Source of the DNA: an uncultured Lachnospiraceae bacterium
GTDB lineage: Bacteria > Bacillota > Clostridia > Lachnospirales > Lachnospiraceae
Assembly (NCBI GenBank): GCA_900549665.1
Contig: URPH01000032.1
Location: 1-20,768, forward strand
Length of the DNA stretch: 20,768 bases
Direction: 5' to 3'
The notes below the pieces were generated by a model. It worked only from the letters and a program-made list of their open reading frames with translations. It had not been told where the DNA came from and did not search any database. Positions 6,980 through 15,404 of the stretch are shown piece by piece; the first letter of the stretch is position 1, and each line of letters begins with the position of its first letter. A program made the translations under genes and the position numbers.

Positions 6980-8398
6980 GTTAAAATATATAAATGGATT
7001 GTAGCTGCCGGCGGAGAGGTATCCGACGGACAGTAAAAACAGTGCCATAAGCACGATTGGATAAATGATCGTCATAATCACATTGGCGGCTTTCGTGCGG
7101 TGATTGTACAGATACTCATTGGCTTTTCTGGCAATCGGTGTCGCAAAGATACATCCGGCTAAGAGGAAAATCCAGTTTTCTTTCAGGATGATGCATGCCA
7201 GCCCGCTGTAAAAGCCGTTGCGGTTTAGTCCAAACATATTTAAGATAAAGCGCCCCGCCTGATACAGATCATCCGCCCGGAATAAGACCCATGCCAGATT
7301 GACAATAAACAACGTATATAAATGCTTCATCCAGTTATACTTCATTTTGTCCGTATACCGAAAAAACCGTTCGGCAAGCTGAACCACAAAGTACAGAAGC
7401 CCCCAAAGGATAAACGTCCAGTTGGCGCCATGCCAGATACCGGTCAAGAGCCATACGATAAACATATTGCGCACCATAAAGTCCCGGTTTTCCATGCGGC
7501 TTCCGCCAAGCGGAAAATAAACATATTCTCGAAACCAGTCGGTCAGGGATATATGCCACCGCTTCCAGAAATCCTGGATTGAGGTCGCAATGTACGGATA
7601 GTTGAAGTTTTCACCAAATTTAAAGCCAAAGCACAGCGCCAGTCCGATCGCCATGTCCGAATAAGCAGAAAAATCATAATAAATCTGCAAGGTATAGGCT
7701 ATGCTTCCAAGCCATGCGAGCATGGCCGGAACCGCATACTGATCGGTGCCGACCGCAGACCATGAAAAGACATTGTCGGCAATCCCTGCAAAACAGTTCG
7801 CTAACAGCACCTTTTTTATAACACCGGCCACAAACCTGCTCATACCAAGTGCCACCTTATCAAAAGTAACCTTTCTTGTCCGGATATCCGCTGCAATCGT
7901 CTTGTACTGGATGATCGGGCCAGCAATCAGCTGTGGAAAAAACGAAATATAAAGTCCTACATAAAACGGATTTTCAGCCTTTACAATCCCTTTGTAGACA
8001 TCAATCACATAAGATAACGCCTGAAATGTAAAGAAAGAAATACCGATTGGCAGTGCTATGGAGATTTGCGGTGTGGAAAACAGGTCCGAAAACATGCCGG
8101 ATACAAAGCCAAGGTATTTGAACACAAATAAAATGCCCAGGTTCACCACAACCGTCATAATCAGAAAGAACTTTCTTTTTTTCTTTTTCCCAACTGATAC
8201 AAGATACCCCATCAGGGAATTGAACAGAATGGAAAAAAGCAGCAGCAGAACATTTTTCGGCTCTCCCCACGCATAAAACACCAGACTTGCCACAAGCAGC
8301 ACAATATTCTGCAGGGTACGCGAAAATGAACAGATAAAATATAAAATTAATGTAATTGGAAAGAAATAAAACAAAAAAATGATACTGGAAAATACCAT
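6974..8398 (-). CDS. MBOAT-family membrane O-acyltransferase (AlgI/DltB-like)
   Basis: This 474-aa polytopic protein has around ten or more membrane segments. It carries the MBOAT signatures: LPIGISFFTFQALSYVIDVY (116-135), DFWKRWHISLTDWFREYVYFPLGG (about 276-299), and the membrane histidine in GIWHGANW (H323), with H282 in the preceding motif. The family moves acyl groups, usually acetyl from acetyl-CoA, across or at the membrane onto exported polymers; alginate O-acetylation by AlgI is the closest functional model. The DHHW protein encoded next is the expected extracytoplasmic partner. The ATG at 8396-8398 has AGGAG 9 bases upstream. The stop codon is inside the right arm of the inverted-repeat element. 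D-alanylation (DltB) is unlikely because no dltA/C/D-like genes accompany it. Confidence 0.92.
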   Translation of the reverse strand: MVFSSIIFLFYFFPITLILYFICSFSRTLQNIVLLVASLVFYAWGEPKNVLLLLFSILFNSLMGYLVSVGKKKKRKFFLIMTVVVNLGILFVFKYLGFVSGMFSDLFSTPQISIALPIGISFFTFQALSYVIDVYKGIVKAENPFYVGLYISFFPQLIAGPIIQYKTIAADIRTRKVTFDKVALGMSRFVAGVIKKVLLANCFAGIADNVFSWSAVGTDQYAVPAMLAWLGSIAYTLQIYYDFSAYSDMAIGLALCFGFKFGENFNYPYIATSIQDFWKRWHISLTDWFREYVYFPLGGSRMENRDFMVRNMFIVWLLTGIWHGANWTFILWGLLYFVVQLAERFFRYTDKMKYNWMKHLYTLFIVNLAWVLFRADDLYQAGRFILNMFGLNRNGFYSGLACIILKENWIFLLAGCIFATPIARKANEYLYNHRTKAANVIMTIIYPIVLMALFLLSVGYLSAGSYNPFIYFNF

Positions 8399-8434
8399 CT
8401 GTACTTCTCCTACTTACTTGTATGCCTACATTGT

Positions 8435-10045
8435 CTATTTTCGATTAATAAGGATCGACGGTATAAAAAACAGTGCCCCCAGAATAAATAAGAACACACC
8501 GATATTTCCCTTAAATCCGCTTGTCACCGTGGTTTCATCATAAAGGTCTGTCAGACGCAACTGGATCACCTTTCCGTGATTGCTCAAATAGACCTTTATA
8601 TTGTAAATTTCCTGATCATAATTATCATTGAACCGGCTGATGACCTCTCCGTGATATTTATAATCATCCAGATGATAATTGCCGCGATTGTCATCGGAGC
8701 TGTCATAATAATCTGCTGCCCACCGGTACCATTCCCTGGCTCTTGCCGATTTCAGATATGCTTCCGTTTCATCGATCATGGCAAACATATATTGATCATT
8801 AAGATAATTTTTCCGCAAAAAAGCATACCGGTTTTTCAACGCATCAATAAAAGCCGTATCCTTGCAAAGCTCTGAGAAAAAGTCTTTTTCCTGCATTGCA
8901 AGCGTATCCGGATCCGTCTCCCCGACCACGGAATTATTCATGGCCTGGTCAAAATCCCAAACCGGTCCGATCTTCAACAGTCCTCCCTCATTTTTATACA
9001 TATAGGTAGAATGTTCGCCGGCGTCATAATTGCCAAAATATTCATTGATCAGAAAATAATCCAAAAATGTATCGGTATCAATATACTTTCCGTATTGCTT
9101 GAAAACACTGTCCTTTTGCGAATATAAGATCTGCTCGATCTTTGAAAAATCACGCTGGATGTAGTCGATATTTTTCTCCGTCTGCTTTTTGATACCCGGA
9201 TATTTCAGACCGATCCACTCATCGTCCAGCCCCTCGATCCTGCCATAGGTCTCAAGCATCGTATCAAACTTCGTAAAACGGTCTCTTCGGACTAAATAGG
9301 ATGTATAGGGATTTTTCACATTGCTTTCTTTGATATCGACCCGATACGGCGACTGTTTTACGGTATCCATCATCAGATACACACCCTGATACACATATTC
9401 ACCGTTTTCTTTGATAAAAACCTCGCAGAAACAGCTTCTGGGCGCAAATTCCATGATATGGGCTGCCGTCCGGTATGCAATGTAGTTACGGATCATGCTT
9501 TTATCCGCCATGCTTCCGTTTAGGATCCATTCATCATCCACATCCATGCCAAATACATTCTGCTCGTTTTTTTCACCGTTTTCGTCCACAAGCTTAATTG
9601 CGTACTGCGACTTATCAAAGGACATGGAGGTGTGTCCCCTTTTTTTGATGCGGATCTGACTGTTGAGCACCGGCAGATCCGAAAGGGAATTATCGCCGTT
9701 TTCATTTTGGTACAGACTGATCGTGCCTCCGATCCATGGTTCTACTCCCTCATTGACGATCTCATCCGTTTCCGTAAAAGTCTTGTATTCCGGCAGCTCT
9801 CCATCCATTTCCAGAACCACCAGGGGCAGGTTGGATGAAAAATCTTCGGATGCCGTAAAATCATCGCTTATATACTTAAGCGGATCGTCACTGCTCTCAT
9901 CTGCCTTAAGCTCCTGATAATACAGATAGGAAGATGTATTTTCACCTGTCCGGATCTCGTCATCAAATTTCAGATAGGACAGTCCCAATATTAAGATACA
10001 GACCGATATGATGCATAAAAGCAGTTTTTTTACATCGGTAACCAT
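8435..10045 (-). CDS. CotH-kinase family protein, membrane-anchored
   Basis: This 536-aa protein has a membrane anchor at each end (about 8-24 and 512-532), which would place the domain between them outside the cell. CotH motifs are clear: IKKRGHTSMSFDKSQYAIKL (133-152), WILNGSMADKSMIRNYIAYR (173-192), DTFLDYFLINEYFGNYD (325-341) and KIGPVWDFDQAMNN (358-371); the last holds the metal-binding aspartates (WDFD). CotH proteins are atypical kinases, shown in Bacillus to phosphorylate spore coat proteins; related members are widespread with unknown targets. Here it sits in a polysaccharide operon, 17 bases after DUF4956 and 36 bases before the MBOAT gene, so its target could be the glycan, an envelope protein or another operon product. 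AGAGG lies 6 bases before the ATG at 10043-10045. The double anchor is a notable feature. Confidence 0.88.
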   Translation of the reverse strand: MVTDVKKLLLCIISVCILILGLSYLKFDDEIRTGENTSSYLYYQELKADESSDDPLKYISDDFTASEDFSSNLPLVVLEMDGELPEYKTFTETDEIVNEGVEPWIGGTISLYQNENGDNSLSDLPVLNSQIRIKKRGHTSMSFDKSQYAIKLVDENGEKNEQNVFGMDVDDEWILNGSMADKSMIRNYIAYRTAAHIMEFAPRSCFCEVFIKENGEYVYQGVYLMMDTVKQSPYRVDIKESNVKNPYTSYLVRRDRFTKFDTMLETYGRIEGLDDEWIGLKYPGIKKQTEKNIDYIQRDFSKIEQILYSQKDSVFKQYGKYIDTDTFLDYFLINEYFGNYDAGEHSTYMYKNEGGLLKIGPVWDFDQAMNNSVVGETDPDTLAMQEKDFFSELCKDTAFIDALKNRYAFLRKNYLNDQYMFAMIDETEAYLKSARAREWYRWAADYYDSSDDNRGNYHLDDYKYHGEVISRFNDNYDQEIYNIKVYLSNHGKVIQLRLTDLYDETTVTSGFKGNIGVFLFILGALFFIPSILINRK

Positions 10046-10062
10046 AAATACCTCTTTTCCTA

Positions 10063-10749
10063 TCAGCCGGAAATCTCGTCATCCTGACACACAATGCTGA
10101 TGCTGTTAATGCCCTCAATTCCATTAAGCTTTTCTTCCAGCGAACCGTTCTTTTTCTCGCATTTCTTTAAATAAACGGAAGAAGTCTCAAAAATACTCTC
10201 TCCGTCTGCACCAAAATCCACATTATGCACACGTCTGACAGCCCTGTGCTCCAAAACAAGCTGCAATGTTTTTTCTGCCTCAAGCAAGGGACCTGCGCCA
10301 CCGCGGATAATGATCAGGGTACGATCCGTATTTCTGACAAATCCAAATAAGATCAGGAATAAAAAGATCACAACCGATCCCAGCAGAGCGATCAGATAAT
10401 CGGAAACACCGCAGCAGATTCCGACTGCCACTGACCAGAAAATATAAATCGTGTCTCTCGGATCCTTGATCGCCGTACGGAAACGCACGATGGAAAGCGC
10501 GCCGACCATACCAAGGGAAAGTGAAATATTGTTGCCGATGACACACATGACCATCGTCGTTACCAGGGTTACCATGACCAGGGAAATGTTGAAACGCTCA
10601 CTGTAAACCGTCCCGCTATGTGTTGCGCGGTATGCAATATAAATAAGTGCTCCGATCAATAAAGCTGCGATCAGATTGATTACCACGTCGGTAATCGTAA
10701 CTGCTCCTTCTCCCTGACTTTGAATCAGATTGTATAATGTTTCTTTCAT
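10063..10749 (-). CDS. DUF4956 membrane protein
   Basis: The product is 228 aa. About four hydrophobic segments lie between residues 20 and 140, followed by a soluble C-terminal domain of about 90 residues with a ferredoxin-like alternation of strands and helices. The stretch SLGMVGALSIVRFRTAIKDP (78-97) and the following DTIYIFWSVAVGICCG are the family signature. The biochemical function of DUF4956 is unknown; it is known mainly for co-occurring with VTC and CotH genes, exactly as here. The AGGAGG site lies inside the end of the VTC gene, whose stop is one base before this start, so translation is coupled. It may act as the membrane partner of the VTC domain, by analogy with the membrane part of eukaryotic VTC; that is inference. 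Confidence 0.88.
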   Translation of the reverse strand: MKETLYNLIQSQGEGAVTITDVVINLIAALLIGALIYIAYRATHSGTVYSERFNISLVMVTLVTTMVMCVIGNNISLSLGMVGALSIVRFRTAIKDPRDTIYIFWSVAVGICCGVSDYLIALLGSVVIFLFLILFGFVRNTDRTLIIIRGGAGPLLEAEKTLQLVLEHRAVRRVHNVDFGADGESIFETSSVYLKKCEKKNGSLEEKLNGIEGINSISIVCQDDEISG

Positions 10750-10750
10750 A

Positions 10751-11452
10751 TCACATGCCTCCTCCTTGTCTTAAAAGCATCCTCGATCTTCCATATTTAC
10801 TAAAGGATGTCTGTATTCCCGTTTTATAACTCAATGCCTTCTTGATATTGCTTATCAAAAAGCCGTCATATTTGACCTCCAGCGTGATCTCATCCGGTTT
10901 TGCAAGCGGATAGAGCCGCGCATTTTTATCAAACAATGAAAAGCTGCTCTCGCTGCAACGCAGATTGCTGTCAAATGTGATTCGCGTATTGTTGTCCGGC
11001 ACATAGTAGGCAAAACGATCATATTCAACCATGCATTTGGGCCGATACACATCCATTTGCATGATCAGATACAGATTTTGCGAAAGCGGATCCTTATTTT
11101 CCTTCAAAAACTGATACTTGCCTTTTATAAGACTCTCTGCCTCTTCCCTTGTCAATACAAGCGACCGCTTCCTCTGCGATCCGTTCCGCTTTTCCTTAAG
11201 CTCCAGCTTTGCAAAGTCTGCATCCGGATCATAGATACGCAGCCTTATCTTTTTCCGGTCATCCACGCCATCTTCTTTTTGGAAATAATCCTTATTGTAC
11301 AGGGAATCAAAATAAACAGATCGGACCACATAACCATCACGGCCATTGTGTTCATCCTCCTTCATGTACACCGCCAGTCTCTGCTTTATGATCCTGGCAT
11401 GCACAGGGTCTGTCATATACTTTTTTTCAACCCGCTTTACATCTAAAATCAT
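10751..11452 (-). CDS. VTC-domain protein (polyphosphate polymerase-like)
   Basis: This 233-aa protein covers just one VTC (triphosphate tunnel metalloenzyme) domain. Tunnel-facing motifs are in order and intact: RVEKKY (7-12), VRSVYFDS (43-50), KIRLRIY (68-74), KLELKEK (82-88), EYDR (143-146), RITFDSNLR (157-165), LEVKY (191-195) and SKYGRS (218-223). In yeast Vtc4 this domain polymerises phosphate from ATP; bacterial members in CotH/DUF4956 clusters have no settled role. It has no membrane segment, so it is cytosolic, probably docked to DUF4956, whose gene begins one base downstream. AGAGGA precedes the ATG at 11450-11452 by about 8 bases. A different triphosphate- or nucleotide-using reaction is possible. 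Confidence 0.9.
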   Translation of the reverse strand: MILDVKRVEKKYMTDPVHARIIKQRLAVYMKEDEHNGRDGYVVRSVYFDSLYNKDYFQKEDGVDDRKKIRLRIYDPDADFAKLELKEKRNGSQRKRSLVLTREEAESLIKGKYQFLKENKDPLSQNLYLIMQMDVYRPKCMVEYDRFAYYVPDNNTRITFDSNLRCSESSFSLFDKNARLYPLAKPDEITLEVKYDGFLISNIKKALSYKTGIQTSFSKYGRSRMLLRQGGGM

Positions 11453-11503
11453 TTATTTAATCCTCTTTTAACTTTTGATTATATTCATCATTCTATTTTA
11501 ATT

Positions 11504-12598
11504 TTATACAGTCTTATCATCTGTTTTTCTTACTTCCGTCGTATCATTTTCATCCGCTCTTTTTAATCGAAGCAAATCGTCATAGGTGTGAAATATGATC
11601 TGCTCATCCTTCCGGATATATTGCAGATATGTGCCAAGCAGGGCAAGCAGACCGAAAATCGTAATACAGATCCGGATATCGACCGCAAACCAAAGATAAA
11701 TCAGGCAGGAAAACAATCCGGCCCCGATCACCGGCATGATCCAGAACTGCTTTTTTTGCAAAATCCGGTACAAACGGTCTCTTTTGATCAGATCCCTTAT
11801 AATCATCAGAATGATCTGCATCAATCCAAGTCCGAGAAATGCAAACAGTCCGAAAAACAGCATCAACGCCATAAACGACGCATTGACCTCTTCTCCCATC
11901 TTCATACCGATAAAACCGCAAAAGAGTGCTGAACCAATAAACAAAGCATTCCTCAAAAGTCTGGCTCCCACAATGCATAAAAGCACACAAAGCACCAGTG
12001 TACACACCCTTAAAAGCGGATATACCACCTCCGGGCGAAAGGAAAACCAGATAACACGCTCCCATTTAGGATATTCATGCAGCTCATACAAATATTCTCC
12101 GGTTTCATCCGACCATGTCGGTGCCTCTACAACTGTCACTGTATTCAGGCTGGCATTGCAGTCATCATCATTTTGCATCAAAAGGTAAACTCCGACCGGA
12201 AGCTTGCCGACCTCGCCCATTCCCTTTTTGCATTGGATTGTAGCCGTCGGTTTTATTCTTTCTTCTTTGATATAAGAGGCAACCGCATTTCCCATATCGG
12301 CAATTTCCGATTTGCTGGAAAGCTTGCGGTAAGGCGTGAGCGAAAGCGCCTCGTAGGTCTTTGTATACAAAAACTCTCCATCCCGGTATTCTGCGATCTG
12401 ATAAACATCAATTTCCAGAAACCGCGATTCATTCTGTAAATCCACTGAAATTGTCACACTCTCGTCCGTTTTAATATCCGGTCTGTCCTGAAGTGTTTTC
12501 GCCTCAGTTCTTATTACGAAAAAAAGACATAAAATAATTATTAAAAAAGAGACCCCAACGGCTAGAGTCCCCCTTTTTTTATATTGAAAACTACTCAT
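11504..12598 (-). CDS. Membrane protein with pilin-like (SpaA/CnaB-type) outer domain
   Basis: This 364-aa protein is the first gene of the operon. A signal anchor (about 12-30) is followed by an outer domain (about 35-180), five membrane segments (about 192-212, 216-236, 240-266, 284-304, 308-326) and a charged cytosolic tail. The outer domain resembles prealbumin-type domains of sortase pilins: SVTISVDLQNE at its start, VDVYQIAEY-like strands (63-71), KLPVGVYLLMQ (132-142), and a closing EYLYELHEYPKWE (168-180) like the Y-D-V-x-V-Y-P-K end of pilin domains. No LPxTG motif is present; the membrane block replaces it. Gly-rich membrane segments recall DUF4203-like proteins. I cannot name a family for the whole protein. 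Its place at the head of the operon suggests a surface or export subunit. GAGGGA precedes the ATG by about 8 bases. Confidence 0.75.
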   Translation of the reverse strand: MSSFQYKKRGTLAVGVSFLIIILCLFFVIRTEAKTLQDRPDIKTDESVTISVDLQNESRFLEIDVYQIAEYRDGEFLYTKTYEALSLTPYRKLSSKSEIADMGNAVASYIKEERIKPTATIQCKKGMGEVGKLPVGVYLLMQNDDDCNASLNTVTVVEAPTWSDETGEYLYELHEYPKWERVIWFSFRPEVVYPLLRVCTLVLCVLLCIVGARLLRNALFIGSALFCGFIGMKMGEEVNASFMALMLFFGLFAFLGLGLMQIILMIIRDLIKRDRLYRILQKKQFWIMPVIGAGLFSCLIYLWFAVDIRICITIFGLLALLGTYLQYIRKDEQIIFHTYDDLLRLKRADENDTTEVRKTDDKTV

Positions 12599-12646
12599 TT
12601 ATAATCCCTCATATATGAAATTATTACCCCAAAACTATTCTGTAGT

Positions 12647-12675
12647 AGAATACCGTGCCCGAGCAAAAAAATCAA
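12647..12675 (-). promoter_or_regulatory. Predicted promoter of the exopolysaccharide operon
   Basis: On the minus strand TTGATT (12670-12675) and TATTCT (12647-12652) are 17 bases apart, upstream of the first operon gene; the leader would be about 40 bases. The -10 hexamer is one arm of a small inverted repeat, TATTCT/AGAATA, at 12636-12652, and A/T tracts (12681-12715) lie upstream like an UP element. No c-di-GMP riboswitch core was recognised in the 183-base gap. Confidence 0.4.
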
Positions 12676-12781
12676 TATGCAATTTTTTATAAAAAATTTT
12701 TTATATTTTTTTCTTTCAAAGACAAATTTCACAATTAGCATGCCAAAATCCGCCTTATATGATGTCACCTTACCACGTATA

Positions 12782-13591
12782 TCAGGATCCGCTGCCATCA
12801 TACCGCGATGCGCCGCGCATCCACATCTTATAGCTTAAGTAAAAAAACACCACTCCGATAACCGGTGACAGCCATGACAGTATCGGTACCTCATTTGGTC
12901 TTAAAATGACAAGACTAGGATAATACGCGATAAACGCAACCGGCAGAAGAAAGGTAAACAAAAACCGGAACACCGTATTGTAGATCGTAACCGGATATTT
13001 GGCGTAATCCTTCAACTTCAGCGACAGATCCAGAATATAAAACGAATTTTCAATCCAGAAGCAGGTTGCCGCCGCGGCATTCTGCATCGCCATCATAAAA
13101 AGAGATGCGGTGACCAAAAATACGATCAGCTTTACAATCGCCACAAATGTTACCGGAATTGCCAGATGATGCCAGGAATAACAGATCGTCCCAATTCCAA
13201 ACGCCAACTGTCCCAGTCCTTTTACATCAAAGACCTCCGATTCATAATAGAAAAAGAGATTGATCGGACGGAAGCAGTATTTGACAAAGTCGCCGTCAAA
13301 TACATAGCGTCTCAAATTCCAGTTGTTGTCCAAAAGACACTGTGTCGGCGTGATGGAGATCAAGGAAAAGCCATATAAAAACAGCATTTCATAATACCCC
13401 CATCCGTTGATATTGGGAAATTTGCTGAACATCAGCCAGAATGCGGCAAATCCAACGATGTTGGTTGCGATCATCCCAAGTGTGGAAATCACAAAATCCG
13501 CCCGGTAGCTCATCTTGCTTTTGATATCCTGCGTGATAATCTTAAAATAAATTTTAAAATAAAAGGCAAGGCCCCTCTTTTTTACTTCCAT
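12782..13591 (-). CDS. ABC-2 family transporter permease (second subunit)
   Basis: This 269-aa protein has six predicted membrane segments, in the ABC-2-like permease family that comes as two different permeases with one ATPase (ABC2_membrane_6 type). Start: the ATG at 13589-13591 lies two bases after the stop of the first permease and has a GGGGG site within that gene's end; the open frame extends to 13672 but would overlap the neighbour by about 80 bases. Recognisable stretches include the N-terminal amphipathic KIYFKIITQDIKSKMSYRADF and LDNNWNLRRYVFDGDFVKYCFRPIN-like cytosolic region near 88-112. It would pair with the gene at 13594-14403 to form the membrane channel. Substrate unknown. 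Confidence 0.85.
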   Translation of the reverse strand: MEVKKRGLAFYFKIYFKIITQDIKSKMSYRADFVISTLGMIATNIVGFAAFWLMFSKFPNINGWGYYEMLFLYGFSLISITPTQCLLDNNWNLRRYVFDGDFVKYCFRPINLFFYYESEVFDVKGLGQLAFGIGTICYSWHHLAIPVTFVAIVKLIVFLVTASLFMMAMQNAAAATCFWIENSFYILDLSLKLKDYAKYPVTIYNTVFRFLFTFLLPVAFIAYYPSLVILRPNEVPILSWLSPVIGVVFFYLSYKMWMRGASRYDGSGS

Positions 13592-13593
13592 AT

Positions 13594-14403
13594 TTAACCC
13601 CCATTTACCGTTACCTGTTTTATGGATACCTTCCAGAACAGGCGGCTTATCACAGACATAAGAACAACCCATAAAAACGAAATTGCAAGCTTTGTCATAA
13701 CCATGTTTTTATCAGTTCCATCGCTTAACAATAAGGTAAGCGGTGTGTCATAGATTGCCCGAAACGGCAGATAATCGATCACAGTTCGAAGCTTATCCGG
13801 AAAAAATGCCAACGGTATCGTGGCACCGGATAACAGGGTCACGACAGCCTGTTTCATGATATTGATGCCCCAGATCGACTCCGTATACAGGCAGATGGTT
13901 CCAACAATAAAATCAATTTCATAGTTAATGATGACTGCCAGAATAACAGCAAGTAAAAAATACAATAAGTTGATACCCAGCGCGATCGTCCCCTTTGTCA
14001 CCAAAAGCACAATGATAAAGGTCGGAATAAACGTAAATACAAAATTGACAACAAAGCTTCCGGAAACACTCCAGAACAAATAGTTGCGGTACTCCATGGG
14101 ACGGATGAGATTGAGGGCGATCTTGCCACTCTGGATATCCCTTCCCATCTCCCAGACAATGTACATTTCCATAAAGTTGAAAAGCGCCGTTGCCAATACC
14201 AGATAGATCATGGTCGTTTCAAACGTCATGCCATTGACCACATCACTGCCGGATGATGCAAATATCGCCTTCCAGACAAAATAGATCAGCGTCAGGTACA
14301 ACAGATTTCCGAAGACCATCACAGCCAAGGACATCCGGTAATTGATACATTCGATAATTCCGGCTCTTGTCAGCGCCAGATATTTTTTAAACCGGTTCAT
14401 CAT
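13594..14403 (-). CDS. ABC-2 family transporter permease (first subunit)
   Basis: This 269-aa protein has six predicted membrane segments. Between the second and third comes the cytosolic stretch WEMGRDIQSGKIALNLIRPMEYRNY, which has the same place and character as the G-D-F/K-x-x-x-R-P-I/M region in its partner permease, so the two are distant paralogues. The start ATG (14401-14403) overlaps the ATPase stop as ATGA, so translation is coupled; a second ATG follows immediately. Together with the ATPase and the other permease it forms a three-gene exporter. Family members of this type are mostly uncharacterised; some have been tied to drug or viologen export. The substrate here is unknown. Confidence 0.85.
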   Translation of the reverse strand: MMNRFKKYLALTRAGIIECINYRMSLAVMVFGNLLYLTLIYFVWKAIFASSGSDVVNGMTFETTMIYLVLATALFNFMEMYIVWEMGRDIQSGKIALNLIRPMEYRNYLFWSVSGSFVVNFVFTFIPTFIIVLLVTKGTIALGINLLYFLLAVILAVIINYEIDFIVGTICLYTESIWGINIMKQAVVTLLSGATIPLAFFPDKLRTVIDYLPFRAIYDTPLTLLLSDGTDKNMVMTKLAISFLWVVLMSVISRLFWKVSIKQVTVNGG

Positions 14404-15404
14404 ACGCCCTCCCTGTAGATTTTTTTGATAACATCCTCCGTAGAAATTTCTTCCAACTGCATATCCTTGATCTCATGCTTTTCCTGGACCATTTCCAACA
14501 CATTCAGCACCTTGATCTGCTCTTCATTGATCAGAATGGAGATCCATTCATCATCATGTGAGATCCGCACATCCGTTCCGGCAAGCTCTTTTTCAAGATG
14601 TTCCTCTACCTCTTTCATATCCTCGCCGGGTCTGATCTTCAAGGTACGATAGGATCCGAAAAACTGGCGCAGATGCTGGATGTCATTGTCATAAAGCATC
14701 TTGCCCTTATCGATGATAACAATCCTTTCACACAGCGCATCTACGTCTCCCATATCATGGGTCGTTAAAATAACAGTTGTGTTTTTTTGTTTATTCAGTT
14801 CCAGGATCAGTTCGCGGATCCTGCTTTTCATGGCTACATCCAGGCCGATTGTGGGTTCATCTAAAAATACAACCTTGGGATTGTGCAAAAATGCTGCCAG
14901 AATATCACTCAGAGTACGTTGTCCCAAAGACATCTGACGCACAGGCTTATGTAAAATCTCATCAAAATTGACCAGCCCGCCGTAAAGCTCCATCATATCA
15001 TCATAATCCTTTTGCGGGATCTGATAGATATCCTTTAAAAGCTTAAACGATTCGACAAGCGGCAGTGCCCACCATAGCTGCGAACGCTGTCCGAATACAA
15101 CACCGATCTCCTGCGAATTGGCTGTACGGTTTTTGTACGGTATCCTTCCATTGACCATCAATTCTCCGCTTGTCGGCTCCAATACCCCGGTCATCATCTT
15201 GATCGTGGTGGACTTTCCGGCTCCGTTTGGACCTAAGAATCCGACAATCTCCCCCTGTCCGACCGACAGTGAAATGTCATCAACCGCCCGGATGATCTTA
15301 TAGTCTCTTGAGAAAAGATCCTGAAAGCTTCCCTTCAGACCTTCTCTTCTGTTTAATACCTTAAATTCTTTGGTAATATTTTTTAGTTCGATCATCTTCT
15401 CCAT
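14400..15404 (-). CDS. ABC transporter ATP-binding protein
   Basis: This 334-aa ATPase has all nucleotide-binding motifs: Walker A GPNGAGKS (58-65), Q-loop Q106, signature MSLGQR (158-163), Walker B VVFLDEPT (178-185) and switch H216. The Q-loop context FGQRSQLWWALP is typical of the ATPases that serve paired ABC-2 permeases. An extra C-terminal domain (about 245-334) may regulate or dimerise. The start is uncertain: the first ATG (15402-15404) has no clear ribosome site, the fourth codon ATG (15393-15395) has GGAG too close, and an in-frame TAA just upstream excludes a longer protein. It is the first gene of the transporter operon, preceded by about 330 bases of repeat-rich DNA. Confidence 0.92.
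   Translation of the reverse strand: MEKMIELKNITKEFKVLNRREGLKGSFQDLFSRDYKIIRAVDDISLSVGQGEIVGFLGPNGAGKSTTIKMMTGVLEPTSGELMVNGRIPYKNRTANSQEIGVVFGQRSQLWWALPLVESFKLLKDIYQIPQKDYDDMMELYGGLVNFDEILHKPVRQMSLGQRTLSDILAAFLHNPKVVFLDEPTIGLDVAMKSRIRELILELNKQKNTTVILTTHDMGDVDALCERIVIIDKGKMLYDNDIQHLRQFFGSYRTLKIRPGEDMKEVEEHLEKELAGTDVRISHDDEWISILINEEQIKVLNVLEMVQEKHEIKDMQLEEISTEDVIKKIYREGV

Noticed and set aside
3134..12598. BcsB-like subunit or cellulase (BcsZ/CcsZ) expected in a cellulose operon
   Set aside because: No protein here has a glycoside hydrolase or BcsB-like pattern; the polymer is therefore not called cellulose.
12595..12801. 68-residue open frame between the permease and the first operon gene
   Set aside because: It overlaps both neighbours, is read through poly-A/T tracts, and has no clear ribosome site.
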